From: Arthrobacter sp. ISL-95
GTDB taxonomy: Bacteria; Actinomycetota; Actinomycetes; Actinomycetales; Micrococcaceae
Assembly (NCBI RefSeq): GCF_018613695.1
Contig: NZ_JAGGPR010000003.1
Location: forward strand, 208,301-272,300
Direction: 5' to 3'
Length of the DNA stretch: 64,000 nt
This document shows positions 33,715-41,621 of the stretch, piece by piece. Within the stretch, counting starts at the first letter, position 1. Every line of letters starts with the position of its first letter. A program made the position numbers and the translations under genes. Under the pieces are notes generated by a model. It saw nothing but the letters and a program-made list of their open reading frames with translations, made no database searches and was not told where the DNA came from.

Positions 33715-34401
33715 ATGGAAACAACAAGGCAAGTCCCACTCACTTTCAGGGTGGTGGGCACGGACAAGACAATCGTTATCACCAACTTTCACGCCGTAGT
33801 GGCCGGTTATACGGGCCGCGACCCCAAAGCGGTCCAGCATCACATCGACGAGCTCGCAGCGATCGGCGTGGCTCCCCCACCGGAGGTTCCCATGTTCTAC
33901 CGGATGGACTCGGACCTGTTCGAGACCACCGGAGAGCACGAGACCTCGGAAAATCTCACGTCAGGCGAGATCGAACCCCTCTACATCCGCCATGACGGAA
34001 AGTACTACCTCGGCATAGGCTCCGATCACACTGACCGGGACATTGAAGCCCTGGACATCGGCGATTCCAAGCGTGCCTGTCCCAAGCCCGTCGCGGGCGA
34101 GGTGATCGCCGTCGAATCCCTGGAGGACCTGGACCTCGACGAGTGCCTAGCTCGTTCATGGGTTGACGGCACCCTGTACCAGAAAGGTTCGCTGAGCGGC
34201 CTGCGTAAGCCGGCAGACGTCGTCGAGCGTCTTCTGGCTCGAACAGACATCGGCGACGGCGATTTCATGTGCCTTGGCGGCACCCTGCCCCTACTGAACG
34301 GGAAGTTCGTTGATGGAACTTCCTGGAAGTTGGAGCTCTCGTTGCCGAATGGGACCACCATTGAACATAACTACAAAATCAAGAAAGGCTCACTTCGATG
34401 A
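33715..34401 (+). CDS. DUF2848 family protein (possible FAH-type enzyme)
   Basis: A 228-residue DUF2848 protein: LTFRVVGTDKTIVITNFHAV, VAGYTGRDPKAVQHHIDELA, PPPEVPMFYRMDSDLF, YLGIGSDHTDRDIEALDIGD and GDFMCLGGTLPLLNGKFVDG. The arrangement recalls fumarylacetoacetate hydrolase folds (E-P-L-Y, G-S-D-H-T-D-R) that act on ring-cleavage products. Members have no known reaction. Position between a C-N hydrolase and an HpaB-type monooxygenase suggests a step in the same degradation pathway. It overlaps the next gene by 4 bp. Confidence 0.85.
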   Translation: METTRQVPLTFRVVGTDKTIVITNFHAVVAGYTGRDPKAVQHHIDELAAIGVAPPPEVPMFYRMDSDLFETTGEHETSENLTSGEIEPLYIRHDGKYYLGIGSDHTDRDIEALDIGDSKRACPKPVAGEVIAVESLEDLDLDECLARSWVDGTLYQKGSLSGLRKPADVVERLLARTDIGDGDFMCLGGTLPLLNGKFVDGTSWKLELSLPNGTTIEHNYKIKKGSLR

Positions 34402-35885
34402 GAACCGGAAAAGAGTACCTGAAGTCCCTGAACGACGGCCGGACGGTGATCCTCGACGGCGAGGTAGTGGGCAACGTCCTGGAACACCCGGCGTTCGCGA
34501 AGGTTGCCCACACCATGTCCGAGCTGTTCGACATCGCAGCCGACCCCGCCAACGGAATGCAGTTCCATTCCGAGGAAATCGACGGACCCGCAAACCGCAC
34601 CTTCGCCGCGCCACGCACCCAGGAAGAACTGGTCCTGCGCCGCCAGGCCATTGAAAAGTGGGCCAAGCACACCCACGGCTGGGTTGGCCGCAGTCCCGAT
34701 CACGTGGGAACGTTCTTCGCCGCGTTCGGTTCACACCCGGACGTCTTCAAGAACGATGAGCGTGACTTCGCTGGCAACGTGGAGCGTTACTACAAGAAGA
34801 TCCTCGCCGACAACCTGTACCTGTCCTACGCCATCATTCCCCCGCAGGTTTCCCGCGCAACCACAGCGTCAGGATGGGAAGGGGAATACTTGCAGGTCGG
34901 CGTCGTACGCGAAACCGAAGAGGGCATCATTGTCCGAGGTTCGCAGATGCTTGCTACGGGTGCTGCCATTGCCGATGAAGTCTTTGTCACCTGCATCAAG
35001 CCCCTGGGCCCGGACGACGTGGACTTCGCCGTCAGCTTTGCCATCCCGGTGGCAACCGACGGACTGAAACTCTACTGCCGCCGTCCGTTCGCTCCAGCCG
35101 CCACCAGCGACTTCGACTACCCGCTGACCAGTCACTATGACGAGCCCGACGCGTTGGTCGTTTTCGATGACGTGCTCATCCCTTGGGACCGAGTGTTCAT
35201 CAACCGGAACATTGACACCCTGCGCCGCCAGTTCTTCGACACCGGCGCCCACGCCCTGGGCAACTGGCAGGCCCAGATCCGGTTCTCCACCAAGCTGAAG
35301 TTCATCGCGTCCGTTGCCCGCAAGGTCACCCAGGTGAACGGCACGGACAAGATCCCGGGCGTCCAGGAGAAGCTCGGCGAACTCGCCGCGATTGTCCAGT
35401 CCGTTGAGTCTGCTGTCCTGGCCGCCGAATACACGGCAACAACGGACGACGCCGGCATGAGGGTTCCAGGAAAGAGCGCACTTTACGGTGCCATGGGCCT
35501 GCAGTCCGAGACGTATCCGCGAGTGATCTCGATCCTCCGCGATCTGGTGGGCGGCGGCGTGCTGCAGTTGCCCTCCAGCATCGCGGACATGACCAGCAAC
35601 GTGACCCGACCGGACATGGAACGCTACGTCCAGTCCCCCGGTGTTGCCAGCGAGGAACGCGTCAAGCTCTTCAAACTTGCCTGGGACATCATCGGATCCG
35701 AATTCGCCGGCCGCCACCAGCAGTACGAGATGTTCTACGCCGGTGCTCCGTTCGTGGTTCGCGGTGCCTACACCTACCGGAACTACGGCTACGACGCCTT
35801 GGTTGCGGAACTGGACACGTTCCTGGGTTCCTACAGCATCGAGAGCACGGTCAATGGGACCGGCAACGTCATGGAAGGGGCATAG
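34398..35885 (+). CDS. HpaB-type flavin-dependent monooxygenase (large component)
   Basis: 495 residues of the 4-hydroxyphenylacetate 3-hydroxylase (HpaB/PvcC) family, which uses reduced FAD from a separate reductase to hydroxylate aromatic or heteroaromatic rings. Typical segments are MRTGKEYLKSLNDGRTVILD, the HGWVGRSPDHVGTFFAAF region, NLYLSYAIIPPQVSRA, then VVFDDVLIPWDRVFINRNID and GGGVLQLPSSIADM. The reductase partner is encoded two genes downstream (36261-36785). The real substrate is unknown; a hydroxyphenylacid or pyrrole-carboxylate type compound would fit the C-N hydrolase nearby. Confidence 0.92.
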   Translation: MRTGKEYLKSLNDGRTVILDGEVVGNVLEHPAFAKVAHTMSELFDIAADPANGMQFHSEEIDGPANRTFAAPRTQEELVLRRQAIEKWAKHTHGWVGRSPDHVGTFFAAFGSHPDVFKNDERDFAGNVERYYKKILADNLYLSYAIIPPQVSRATTASGWEGEYLQVGVVRETEEGIIVRGSQMLATGAAIADEVFVTCIKPLGPDDVDFAVSFAIPVATDGLKLYCRRPFAPAATSDFDYPLTSHYDEPDALVVFDDVLIPWDRVFINRNIDTLRRQFFDTGAHALGNWQAQIRFSTKLKFIASVARKVTQVNGTDKIPGVQEKLGELAAIVQSVESAVLAAEYTATTDDAGMRVPGKSALYGAMGLQSETYPRVISILRDLVGGGVLQLPSSIADMTSNVTRPDMERYVQSPGVASEERVKLFKLAWDIIGSEFAGRHQQYEMFYAGAPFVVRGAYTYRNYGYDALVAELDTFLGSYSIESTVNGTGNVMEGA

Positions 35886-35887
35886 CC

Positions 35888-36259
35888 ATGGCAAAGCCCG
35901 AAGTAGAGTTCACCCCCGTATCCTCAGTGGACTTCGCACCGTGCAACCCGCACATCGAAGGCCTGTCCGAGGCAATTCTTACCCGGGATTCGGACAACGA
36001 CAGCGTCACCCGGATCCTCAAATTCGAACCAGGTACGGACACCTCCCCCAATGGGGTCCTCACCCACGATTTCTGGGAAGAAGTGTTCATCTTCGAGGGC
36101 TCCTTCGTGGATCAGCGCCTCGGCAAGACCTTCAAAGCCGGCGACTGGGCAACCCGCCCTCCCGGAATGGAACACGGACCGTGGGTCTCCGAAAACGGCG
36201 CCAAGATGTTCGAAGTCCGGTACTACACGGAAACGGCACAAACGGAGCGGAGTAACTGA
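35888..36259 (+). CDS. Cupin domain protein (ChrR-like)
   Basis: A 123-residue single-domain cupin. The first motif is G-V-L-T-H-D-F-W-E-E-V-F-I-F-E-G, with the pattern H-x3-E-E around a metal site; the second is P-P-G-M-E-H-G-P-W. A ring-opening or isomerising metalloenzyme is possible, or simple product binding. It starts 2 bp after the HpaB-type gene and is followed directly by the flavin reductase gene, so it belongs to the operon. Exact reaction unknown. Confidence 0.88.
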   Translation: MAKPEVEFTPVSSVDFAPCNPHIEGLSEAILTRDSDNDSVTRILKFEPGTDTSPNGVLTHDFWEEVFIFEGSFVDQRLGKTFKAGDWATRPPGMEHGPWVSENGAKMFEVRYYTETAQTERSN

Positions 36260-36260
36260 C

Positions 36261-36785
36261 ATGAGCCTGGCACCAGCCTTCACCATCCCCGACGCCATGG
36301 GAATGCGCCGCGCCATGGGCCGATTCCTCACCGGCGTCGCCGTGGTCACCACCCAGCACGAGGACGAGCAGTACGGGATGACCATCAGCTCACTGACCTC
36401 CATCAGCCTGGAACCGCCCATCCTGATGATCTCGCTGAACTTCTGCACGCGCACCGGTGAAGCACTTTTGGAGAGCGGCAAATTCGCAGTCTCCATCCTC
36501 GGCGCAAAGCAGGAATCCGTGGCCCGGCGTTTCGCTGTCCGCGGCGGGGACCGCTTCGGCGACGGCGACTTCGACATCACGGACAGCGGTCTGCCGGTCA
36601 TCAAGGGCGCCCTCGCCCAGGCGGACTGCAGCGTAGTTCAGCAGTACGACGTCGGTGATCATCAGGTCTTCTTCGGCCAGGTCACCACTTGTCGGGACCG
36701 GGACGGTGAGGTGTTGGCGTTCAAGGCCGGACGCTTCGGCTCGTTCAGCGACTTCGGCCATGCCGAGATTCCCTGGATGTTCTGA
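36261..36785 (+). CDS. Flavin reductase (HpaC-like component)
   Basis: A 174-residue flavin reductase of the HpaC/DIM6 family that supplies FADH2 or FMNH2 to the monooxygenase. Typical segments are RRAMGRFLTGVAVVTTQHED, GMTISSLTSISLEPPILMIS, SGKFAVSILGAKQESVARRF and DHQVFFGQVTTC. The ATG at 36261 follows GGAG in the end of the cupin gene. It is the last gene of the operon: a strong hairpin follows 13 bp after the stop. Confidence 0.94.
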   Translation: MSLAPAFTIPDAMGMRRAMGRFLTGVAVVTTQHEDEQYGMTISSLTSISLEPPILMISLNFCTRTGEALLESGKFAVSILGAKQESVARRFAVRGGDRFGDGDFDITDSGLPVIKGALAQADCSVVQQYDVGDHQVFFGQVTTCRDRDGEVLAFKAGRFGSFSDFGHAEIPWMF

Positions 36786-36798
36786 GGAGAAATGCATA

Positions 36799-36839
36799 AA
36801 AGGGCGGTGCCAGGCTCGTTGAGTCCGGCACCGCCCTTT
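36799..36839. terminator. Terminator of the catabolic operon
   Basis: A 13-bp perfect stem (AAAGGGCGGTGCC at 36799-36811 with GGCACCGCCCTTT at 36827-36839) and a 15-nt loop. The A and T ends allow function on both strands, fitting the convergent ABM gene at 36844. Confidence 0.87.
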
Positions 36840-36843
36840 CCAG

Positions 36844-37164
36844 CTATTCGATGGTCAGCTCACCCATGCGGTCCCAGCCGCTGCCTTCGAACTGGCGGCT
36901 GATGATGTGGGGAGTCTCCACGAGGGCTTGCGGCATGTCTGCCATGGCCTTCTTGAAGTGTGCGCTGTTGACGTGGGCCTCAGCGGCGTCGTCCTGGAAG
37001 GCTTCCACCAGGACGAACTCGTTGGGGTTATCCACACTGCGGGACCAGTCGAACCACAAGTTGCCGGGTTCTTCGCGGGTCGCCTTGGTGAAGTCGGACA
37101 CCAAGTCCAGCCAGCGCTCGGACCAATCGGGCTTGACGTTGAACTTGACCACAATAAAGATCAC
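36844..37164 (-). CDS. Antibiotic biosynthesis monooxygenase (ABM) domain protein, YgiN-like
   Basis: 106 residues with the ABM dimeric ferredoxin-like fold: MIFIVVKFNVKPDWSERWLD, EEPGNLWFDWSRSVDNPNEF, LVEAFQDDAAEAHVNSAHFK and PHIISRQF. Members act as quinol monooxygenases or small-molecule cofactor-free oxygenases. It lies just beyond the aromatic-type operon in convergent orientation, downstream of ngcG, with a hairpin between. A role in quinol metabolism is possible but not proven. Confidence 0.88.
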   Translation of the reverse strand: MIFIVVKFNVKPDWSERWLDLVSDFTKATREEPGNLWFDWSRSVDNPNEFVLVEAFQDDAAEAHVNSAHFKKAMADMPQALVETPHIISRQFEGSGWDRMGELTIE

Positions 37165-37221
37165 GGGATGCTGCCTTTCGTTGCACTACGGAATCCGTTC
37201 CATCCTTCCAGAATTAAAGCC

Positions 37222-37259
37222 CGACGGCGGCCCGCACCGAAAGGTGAGGACCGCCGTCG
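37222..37259 (-). terminator. Terminator of the ngcEFG operon
   Basis: On the minus strand a 9-bp stem CGACGGCGG/CCGCCGTCG (37251-37259 with 37222-37230) is followed by GGCTTTAATTC. It lies about 40 nt after the ngcG stop and before the ABM gene, which therefore probably has its own promoter. Confidence 0.65.
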
Positions 37260-37296
37260 AACGCTGTTGTGGCGTGGTTGTGCTACTTGGTGACTC

Positions 37297-38190
37297 TTAC
37301 TTCGACGTGCCCTGAGAGACGGAGCCCTGCAGCTGGCGCTGGAAGATCACGTAGACAATGAGCACCGGAATGACCGTGACGCTGACCGCTGCGAACAGTG
37401 CGCCGTAGTCAACTGCGTAGCCCATCTGGCCGGCGAAGGCCGCGAGTTCCTGGGAAAGGACGCGCGGACCGGCGGCGTTGATGGATACCGGAATCAGGAA
37501 CTGGTTCCACAAGCCCAGGAAGTTGAAGATGGCAACCGAGGCGAGGCCCGGCTTGGCCATCGGTAGCATCACCTGGAAGAACGTCCGCCACTCCCCTGCT
37601 CCGTCGAGGGCCGCTGCTTCAGTGATTTCGTGCGGCAGCGATTTGAAGAAGGAAAACAGGAAGAACACGGTGAACGGGAGCGCGAAACCGACGTACACCA
37701 GGATGAGTCCCGGCAGGGTGTTCAGGAGCCCCATGTTCTTCAAAACGAAGAACAACGGCACCATGGCGAGGAAAATCGGGAACGTCAGCCCGGCGAGCAT
37801 CAGGTAGTAGATGGCCCTGCTGCCCGGGAAGGTGTAGCGGGCCAGGACGTAGGCGCACATGGCACCGAGGACCATCACGATCACCAGGGCCACGGCCACA
37901 ACGATCACGGAGTTCAGGAAGGCGCTGCCGATTCCGGCTTCGCTCCAGGCCTTGACGTAGTTGTCCAGCTTCCATTCACCGGGCAAGGCGAACGGCGAAG
38001 CGAAGATCTCGCTGGACGTCTTGAAGGAGGACATGAACGTCCACAGGAGTGGAAGGATGACGATCAGGGTCCAGATGGTCAGCGCGGTGTGCGAGACCGC
38101 TCCCACCACCTTGTCACCCGGCGTGGTTCCCGGGGTCCGCGGCTGGAAGTGCAGTGACTTCATTTCCGGGGTTGAGACTTTGGTTGTCAT
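37297..38190 (-). CDS. ngcG: ABC sugar permease, NgcG type (MalG family)
   Basis: A 297-residue inner-membrane permease with about six helices. The EAA loop is visible as EITEAAALDGAGEWRTFFQV and M-L-P-M-A-K-P-G-L. The tandem partner permease and the solute-binding protein are encoded just upstream in the same orientation. NgcEFG imports N-acetylglucosamine and chitobiose in Streptomyces. The gene symbol is inferred from the binding protein. Its ATG shares one base with the stop of ngcF. Confidence 0.85.
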   Translation of the reverse strand: MTTKVSTPEMKSLHFQPRTPGTTPGDKVVGAVSHTALTIWTLIVILPLLWTFMSSFKTSSEIFASPFALPGEWKLDNYVKAWSEAGIGSAFLNSVIVVAVALVIVMVLGAMCAYVLARYTFPGSRAIYYLMLAGLTFPIFLAMVPLFFVLKNMGLLNTLPGLILVYVGFALPFTVFFLFSFFKSLPHEITEAAALDGAGEWRTFFQVMLPMAKPGLASVAIFNFLGLWNQFLIPVSINAAGPRVLSQELAAFAGQMGYAVDYGALFAAVSVTVIPVLIVYVIFQRQLQGSVSQGTSK

Positions 38191-39215
38191 TAGAGGCTCA
38201 CATCCTTATCGCCGCCGGTGAGCCGATTTACCAGGAACACCAATCCGGAGAAGATCAGCGTGGCAATGGCCAGCACAACGCCCATGGCACTGGCGAGACC
38301 GAACTGTCCCTTGCTGAATGCCGTGAAGAACAACTGTTGCGCCATGACCAGCGTGGAGTTGTCCGGACCACCGCCGGAGTTCAGTGCGGCCATGTAAACG
38401 AACGCGTCCAGTGCCAGGATGCCCATGTAGATGTAGGCGGTCTGGATGTTGTCGCGGATCAAGGGGATGGTGATGGACACGGCGGTGCGGAAGCGACCGG
38501 CGCCATCAATCCTGGCGGCCTCGAAAAGTTCGGCAGGAATGCCCTTGATGCCAGCCACGAAGAGAACCATGTAGAAGCCAACGAAGCCCCACACAATGAC
38601 GAACATGGTGGCGATCATGGCGGTGTTCTTGTCACCCAACCATGCAAAGTCCTTGAACTGGTCCAAGCCGAGGCCGGTCAGGATGCCGTTGAGCAAACCG
38701 CCCGAGGGATCGTAGATCTGACCCCACATGATGCCGATCGCTACTGCGGGAATGGTGTACGGGAAGAACGAAACCACGCGGTAGAAGCTGGAATTGCGCA
38801 AACCTTTGATTTGGCCTTTGCTGCTCCCGCCTACGGTAACCAGCGAGGCAAGCACCAGGCTCAGGATGATGGTGATGATCGGGAGGAAGATGACCAGGAG
38901 GATGTTGTTGGACATCGCCTTCATGAAGATGTCATCGGTAAAGATCTTCACGTAGTTTTCGAGACCTATGAAGTTCTGGTTGGGCGAGAAGCCGGACCAG
39001 TCCGTCAGTGAATATCCGAATGCCTGAATGAACGGCCAAATCACGAACAACAGGTAGATCGCCAACGGCAGTCCGAGGAACACCGCGAAGAAACTGACCT
39101 TGTCCCATGTCAATGGCTTACGCCGCCGCCTCACCACTTGCAGTGGGGCCTTCGCCGGAACGACGGCGGCCAGGCCGTCGTCGTTCCGGCTCTGCTGAGT
39201 TTTCACTGAGGTCAC
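38190..39215 (-). CDS. ngcF: ABC sugar permease, NgcF type (MalF family)
   Basis: A 341-residue permease with six or more membrane helices; the EAA loop reads ELFEAARIDGAGRFRTAVSI followed by T-I-P-L-I-R-D. It forms a heterodimer with the NgcG-type subunit. Its start overlaps the binding-protein gene by 4 bp, so the three genes are translationally coupled. No ABC ATPase gene is in the cluster; sugar transporters of actinobacteria often share one such as MsiK encoded elsewhere. Confidence 0.85.
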   Translation of the reverse strand: MTSVKTQQSRNDDGLAAVVPAKAPLQVVRRRRKPLTWDKVSFFAVFLGLPLAIYLLFVIWPFIQAFGYSLTDWSGFSPNQNFIGLENYVKIFTDDIFMKAMSNNILLVIFLPIITIILSLVLASLVTVGGSSKGQIKGLRNSSFYRVVSFFPYTIPAVAIGIMWGQIYDPSGGLLNGILTGLGLDQFKDFAWLGDKNTAMIATMFVIVWGFVGFYMVLFVAGIKGIPAELFEAARIDGAGRFRTAVSITIPLIRDNIQTAYIYMGILALDAFVYMAALNSGGGPDNSTLVMAQQLFFTAFSKGQFGLASAMGVVLAIATLIFSGLVFLVNRLTGGDKDVSL

Positions 39216-40621
39216 TTCACTTCGATCTTCTTGACCGAGCTGTCGTTACGAACCTTGTCGGTGATGTTCTGCAGCGCGGAGGTGAGGGTTGCAACGTCCG
39301 ACTTGCCGTCCAGGAAGGTGTTCCAGACAACCAGCTGGTCCTTGTTGGTGCCGTACAGGTCAATGAAGTTCCAGGTGTAGATGTCTTCACCGGCATCGCT
39401 GAGCATCTTCGTCTGCGAAACCAGAGCGGTGGAACCGAAACCATCGGCCGGGACGGTGTCCTTGACGATGGTGGGAGCCAGCTTGGTCTTGGCGAAGTTG
39501 GTGGCAGCTTCCTTGGAGAGCATAATCCGGAGCAGTTCCTTGCCACCGGCGGCGTTCTTGCCCTGCGACGGGACGATGTACGGCTCACCCGCAGCGCTGT
39601 GAAGTGCTGTCTGCGGCATCTTGGGGCTGGCGCTTACAGACGGGGCCGGGGCACCCATCATGTTGAAGCCGGCCTTGGTCTGGTCCTTCATTTCGTTTTC
39701 AATCCAGGAACCCGACGGGTAGAACACAGCTTCCTGTGCGTTGCTCCACTGCGCCTGGGCGGCCGTGAACTGGGTGCCGGAGCCGCCCGGTTTGAAGAAG
39801 CCGGCCTTGACGATCTTGTCCATGGCAGCGAAGACGGACTGGATGGCCGGGTGCGACCAGCAATCGGCTTTGAGGTTCTCAAGCGCCAGGCGTACGTCGT
39901 CGCCGCCTTCCTTGATGGCGGAAGCGATGGCCAGCTCCTGGTAATACGTGGCCGCTTCCTTGCCCCAGACGAAGAGGTACTTGCCCTTGGCTTTGGCCTG
40001 CTCGCCCAGGGTGTACATCTCATCCCAGGTCTTCGGAACGGTCCAGCCGTTTTCCTTGAGCAGGGAGTCGGAGTACCACACAGCGTAGACGGTCAACACG
40101 TAGTTCAAGGCGGCAAGCTTGCCGTCAAAAGTGCCTGGAGCCAGTACGCCGGTGTACAGGGTGTCCTTGATGACCTTGCCCTCAAGGTTCTTGGCCTCCA
40201 CAACGCTGGTGAGGTCTTCAAGCTGGGCAAGGATGGTGCTGAAGCCGATGGCCTTCGCGCCGGAGTTATCGATCAAGTCCGGCGGGTTGCCACCGACGAA
40301 ACGCGGCTGAAGTTCCTGCGCAATGTCCGTGGACGGAGAAATCTTGGCAGTGGAGCCCTCATGCGTCTTCTCGAAGATCTTGCCGGCGAACTCGACGTAA
40401 TCGATGCCGTAGCCACCCTTGAAGATCACGGCGTCCAGGGCAGCCTTGTCAGCCATGCCGAACGGGTTGGTGTCGGAAACGGTGCCCGTGGGCCCGGTGG
40501 TAGTGGTGCCGCCGCCTGCGGCGCAGGAAGCAATGGTTCCCCCCATGGGCACGAGCACGGCTGCTGCGAGTGCTCCGCGCAAGAATCCACGGCGACCGAC
40601 GGACTGGTGCTGAACGTTCAT
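39212..40621 (-). CDS. ngcE: Substrate-binding lipoprotein, NgcE type (GlcNAc/chitobiose)
   Basis: A 469-residue extracellular solute-binding lipoprotein with a twin-arginine signal (GRRGFLRGALAAAVLV) and lipobox I-A-S-C at Cys33. GGYGIDYVEFAGKIFEK, LQPRFVGGNPPDLIDNSGAK, NYVLTVYAVWYSDSLLKENG and SAAGEPYIVPSQGKNAAGG match the pattern I recall for NgcE proteins that bind N-acetylglucosamine and N,N-diacetylchitobiose. It is the first gene of the operon. A pair of TGATCGAAA/TTTCGATCA repeats lies about 120-150 bp upstream. Substrate is inferred from family resemblance. Confidence 0.85.
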   Translation of the reverse strand: MNVQHQSVGRRGFLRGALAAAVLVPMGGTIASCAAGGGTTTTGPTGTVSDTNPFGMADKAALDAVIFKGGYGIDYVEFAGKIFEKTHEGSTAKISPSTDIAQELQPRFVGGNPPDLIDNSGAKAIGFSTILAQLEDLTSVVEAKNLEGKVIKDTLYTGVLAPGTFDGKLAALNYVLTVYAVWYSDSLLKENGWTVPKTWDEMYTLGEQAKAKGKYLFVWGKEAATYYQELAIASAIKEGGDDVRLALENLKADCWSHPAIQSVFAAMDKIVKAGFFKPGGSGTQFTAAQAQWSNAQEAVFYPSGSWIENEMKDQTKAGFNMMGAPAPSVSASPKMPQTALHSAAGEPYIVPSQGKNAAGGKELLRIMLSKEAATNFAKTKLAPTIVKDTVPADGFGSTALVSQTKMLSDAGEDIYTWNFIDLYGTNKDQLVVWNTFLDGKSDVATLTSALQNITDKVRNDSSVKKIEVK

Positions 40622-40739
40622 TTCTAAACCCTCCAGTGACTCGTAGTGCCCGACCGTTGCGGCGGGAAAGCCGTTCAGTCAGACAGTCTGGGCTGGCGCT
40701 CTGGCAGCACCAACCTTCTGTGACATAATTCACCAGGAA

Positions 40740-40776
40740 TGATCGAAAATCAATCTTTCTTGGTACTTTCGATCAA
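40740..40776. promoter_or_regulatory. Inverted repeat TGATCGAAA...TTTCGATCA upstream of ngcE
   Basis: 9-bp arms at 40740-40748 and 40768-40776 with a 19-bp spacer. The repeated half-site resembles those of DeoR-family regulators, which recognise TTTCG-type repeats. It lies between ngcE and the small gene at 40799, both on the minus strand. Confidence 0.5.
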
Positions 40777-40798
40777 CATTTGTCAAAGCGTGATCTTT

Positions 40799-41056
40799 CT
40801 ACGGACCACCTGCGAGGGCCTTTCCGCACTCCGTAATCGCATCCCGGGCCACAACCCCTTGCCGCTCGGTTCCCAGTGGTACCGCCATTCTTCGGCCGAG
40901 TCGGAACACTGGGAAGGCTTCGGTGAGGCGCTTTTTACGCTGCAGAAACGAGCCGTGGCTTGCGTGCAAAACAATCATCCAGTGCTCGGGGCGCTCATCA
41001 CGGACGGTGGAGGCACATTTGAGGGCTTCGGAGGTCAGCTTTTTCTGATCCAGCAT
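40799..41056 (-). CDS. Small hypothetical protein (85 aa)
   Basis: A soluble basic protein (MLDQKKLTSEALKCASTVRD, ERPEHWMIVLHASHGSFLQR, TEAFPVFRLGRRMAVPLGTE). Third codon positions are GC-rich like those of the neighbouring genes, and AGGAG lies 7 nt before the ATG at 41056, so it is probably real. No domain is recognised. It lies upstream of ngcE on the same strand but an operator-like repeat separates them. The open frame on the plus strand over the same region is taken as a shadow. Confidence 0.5.
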   Translation of the reverse strand: MLDQKKLTSEALKCASTVRDERPEHWMIVLHASHGSFLQRKKRLTEAFPVFRLGRRMAVPLGTERQGVVARDAITECGKALAGGP

Positions 41057-41151
41057 CAAACCGCTCCTGACCAGCGCGTGGCTGAGGTCTTTAGGTATGC
41101 AGTATCAATCTAGTCCCATGTCAGCGCCGTGGGGAGGGGTTTGAGGGCGTG

Positions 41152-41562
41152 TCAGTTGCCCTGCGGTTTCGCGAGCCGGGCCCAGCCGAGTTGCTCCTGC
41201 TGTTTGCGGCTCAGCGTGGCCACTACCAGGTCGTAAGAGTCCTCCACCATGTCCCGGATCATGCCGTCAGAAAGGGCCCCATCCAGGCGGACTCCGTTCC
41301 AATGGGTTTTGTTCATGTGCCAAGCACCTGTGATTTCCGGGTTCGCCGACCTGAGTTGTTCGGCCAACGCCGGCTCGCATTTGAGGCTCACCGACCAGTT
41401 CTCCGGGTCCATGGAGGACATCGCGAACATCTTGGCCTCGTGCCGCGCCCCACCAGCGACGGCGGCACGCACCTTGAACACGGAGGTTTCGGGGCCGAAC
41501 GGGAAGTCTTCGAACGCGCCGGGGAAGCTGAGGCAAATTTCGCGGAGGGTGGGAACATCCAT
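41152..41562 (-). CDS. MmcQ/YjbR family DNA-binding protein
   Basis: A 136-residue protein of the MmcQ/YjbR family (CyaY-like fold). The start MDVPTLREICLSFPGAFEDF and P-F-G-P-E-T-S-V-F-K-V, then the end HMNKTHWNGVRLDG with N-K-x-H-W-N and D-S-Y-D-L-V are typical. Proposed as double-wing DNA-binding proteins, with no defined target. It lies in a group of small single genes and may be cotranscribed with the deacetylase gene upstream on the same strand. Confidence 0.9.
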   Translation of the reverse strand: MDVPTLREICLSFPGAFEDFPFGPETSVFKVRAAVAGGARHEAKMFAMSSMDPENWSVSLKCEPALAEQLRSANPEITGAWHMNKTHWNGVRLDGALSDGMIRDMVEDSYDLVVATLSRKQQEQLGWARLAKPQGN

Positions 41563-41621
41563 GAGGAGAGCCTACTGGCGCTCCGGGCCGGCGGTCACGC
41601 CCCTCATCAGGAAGCGAGCGC

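Noticed and set aside
40739..41113. 124-residue plus-strand frame over the small gene upstream of ngcE
   Set aside because: No ribosome binding site, and codon usage and start signals favour the minus-strand frame.
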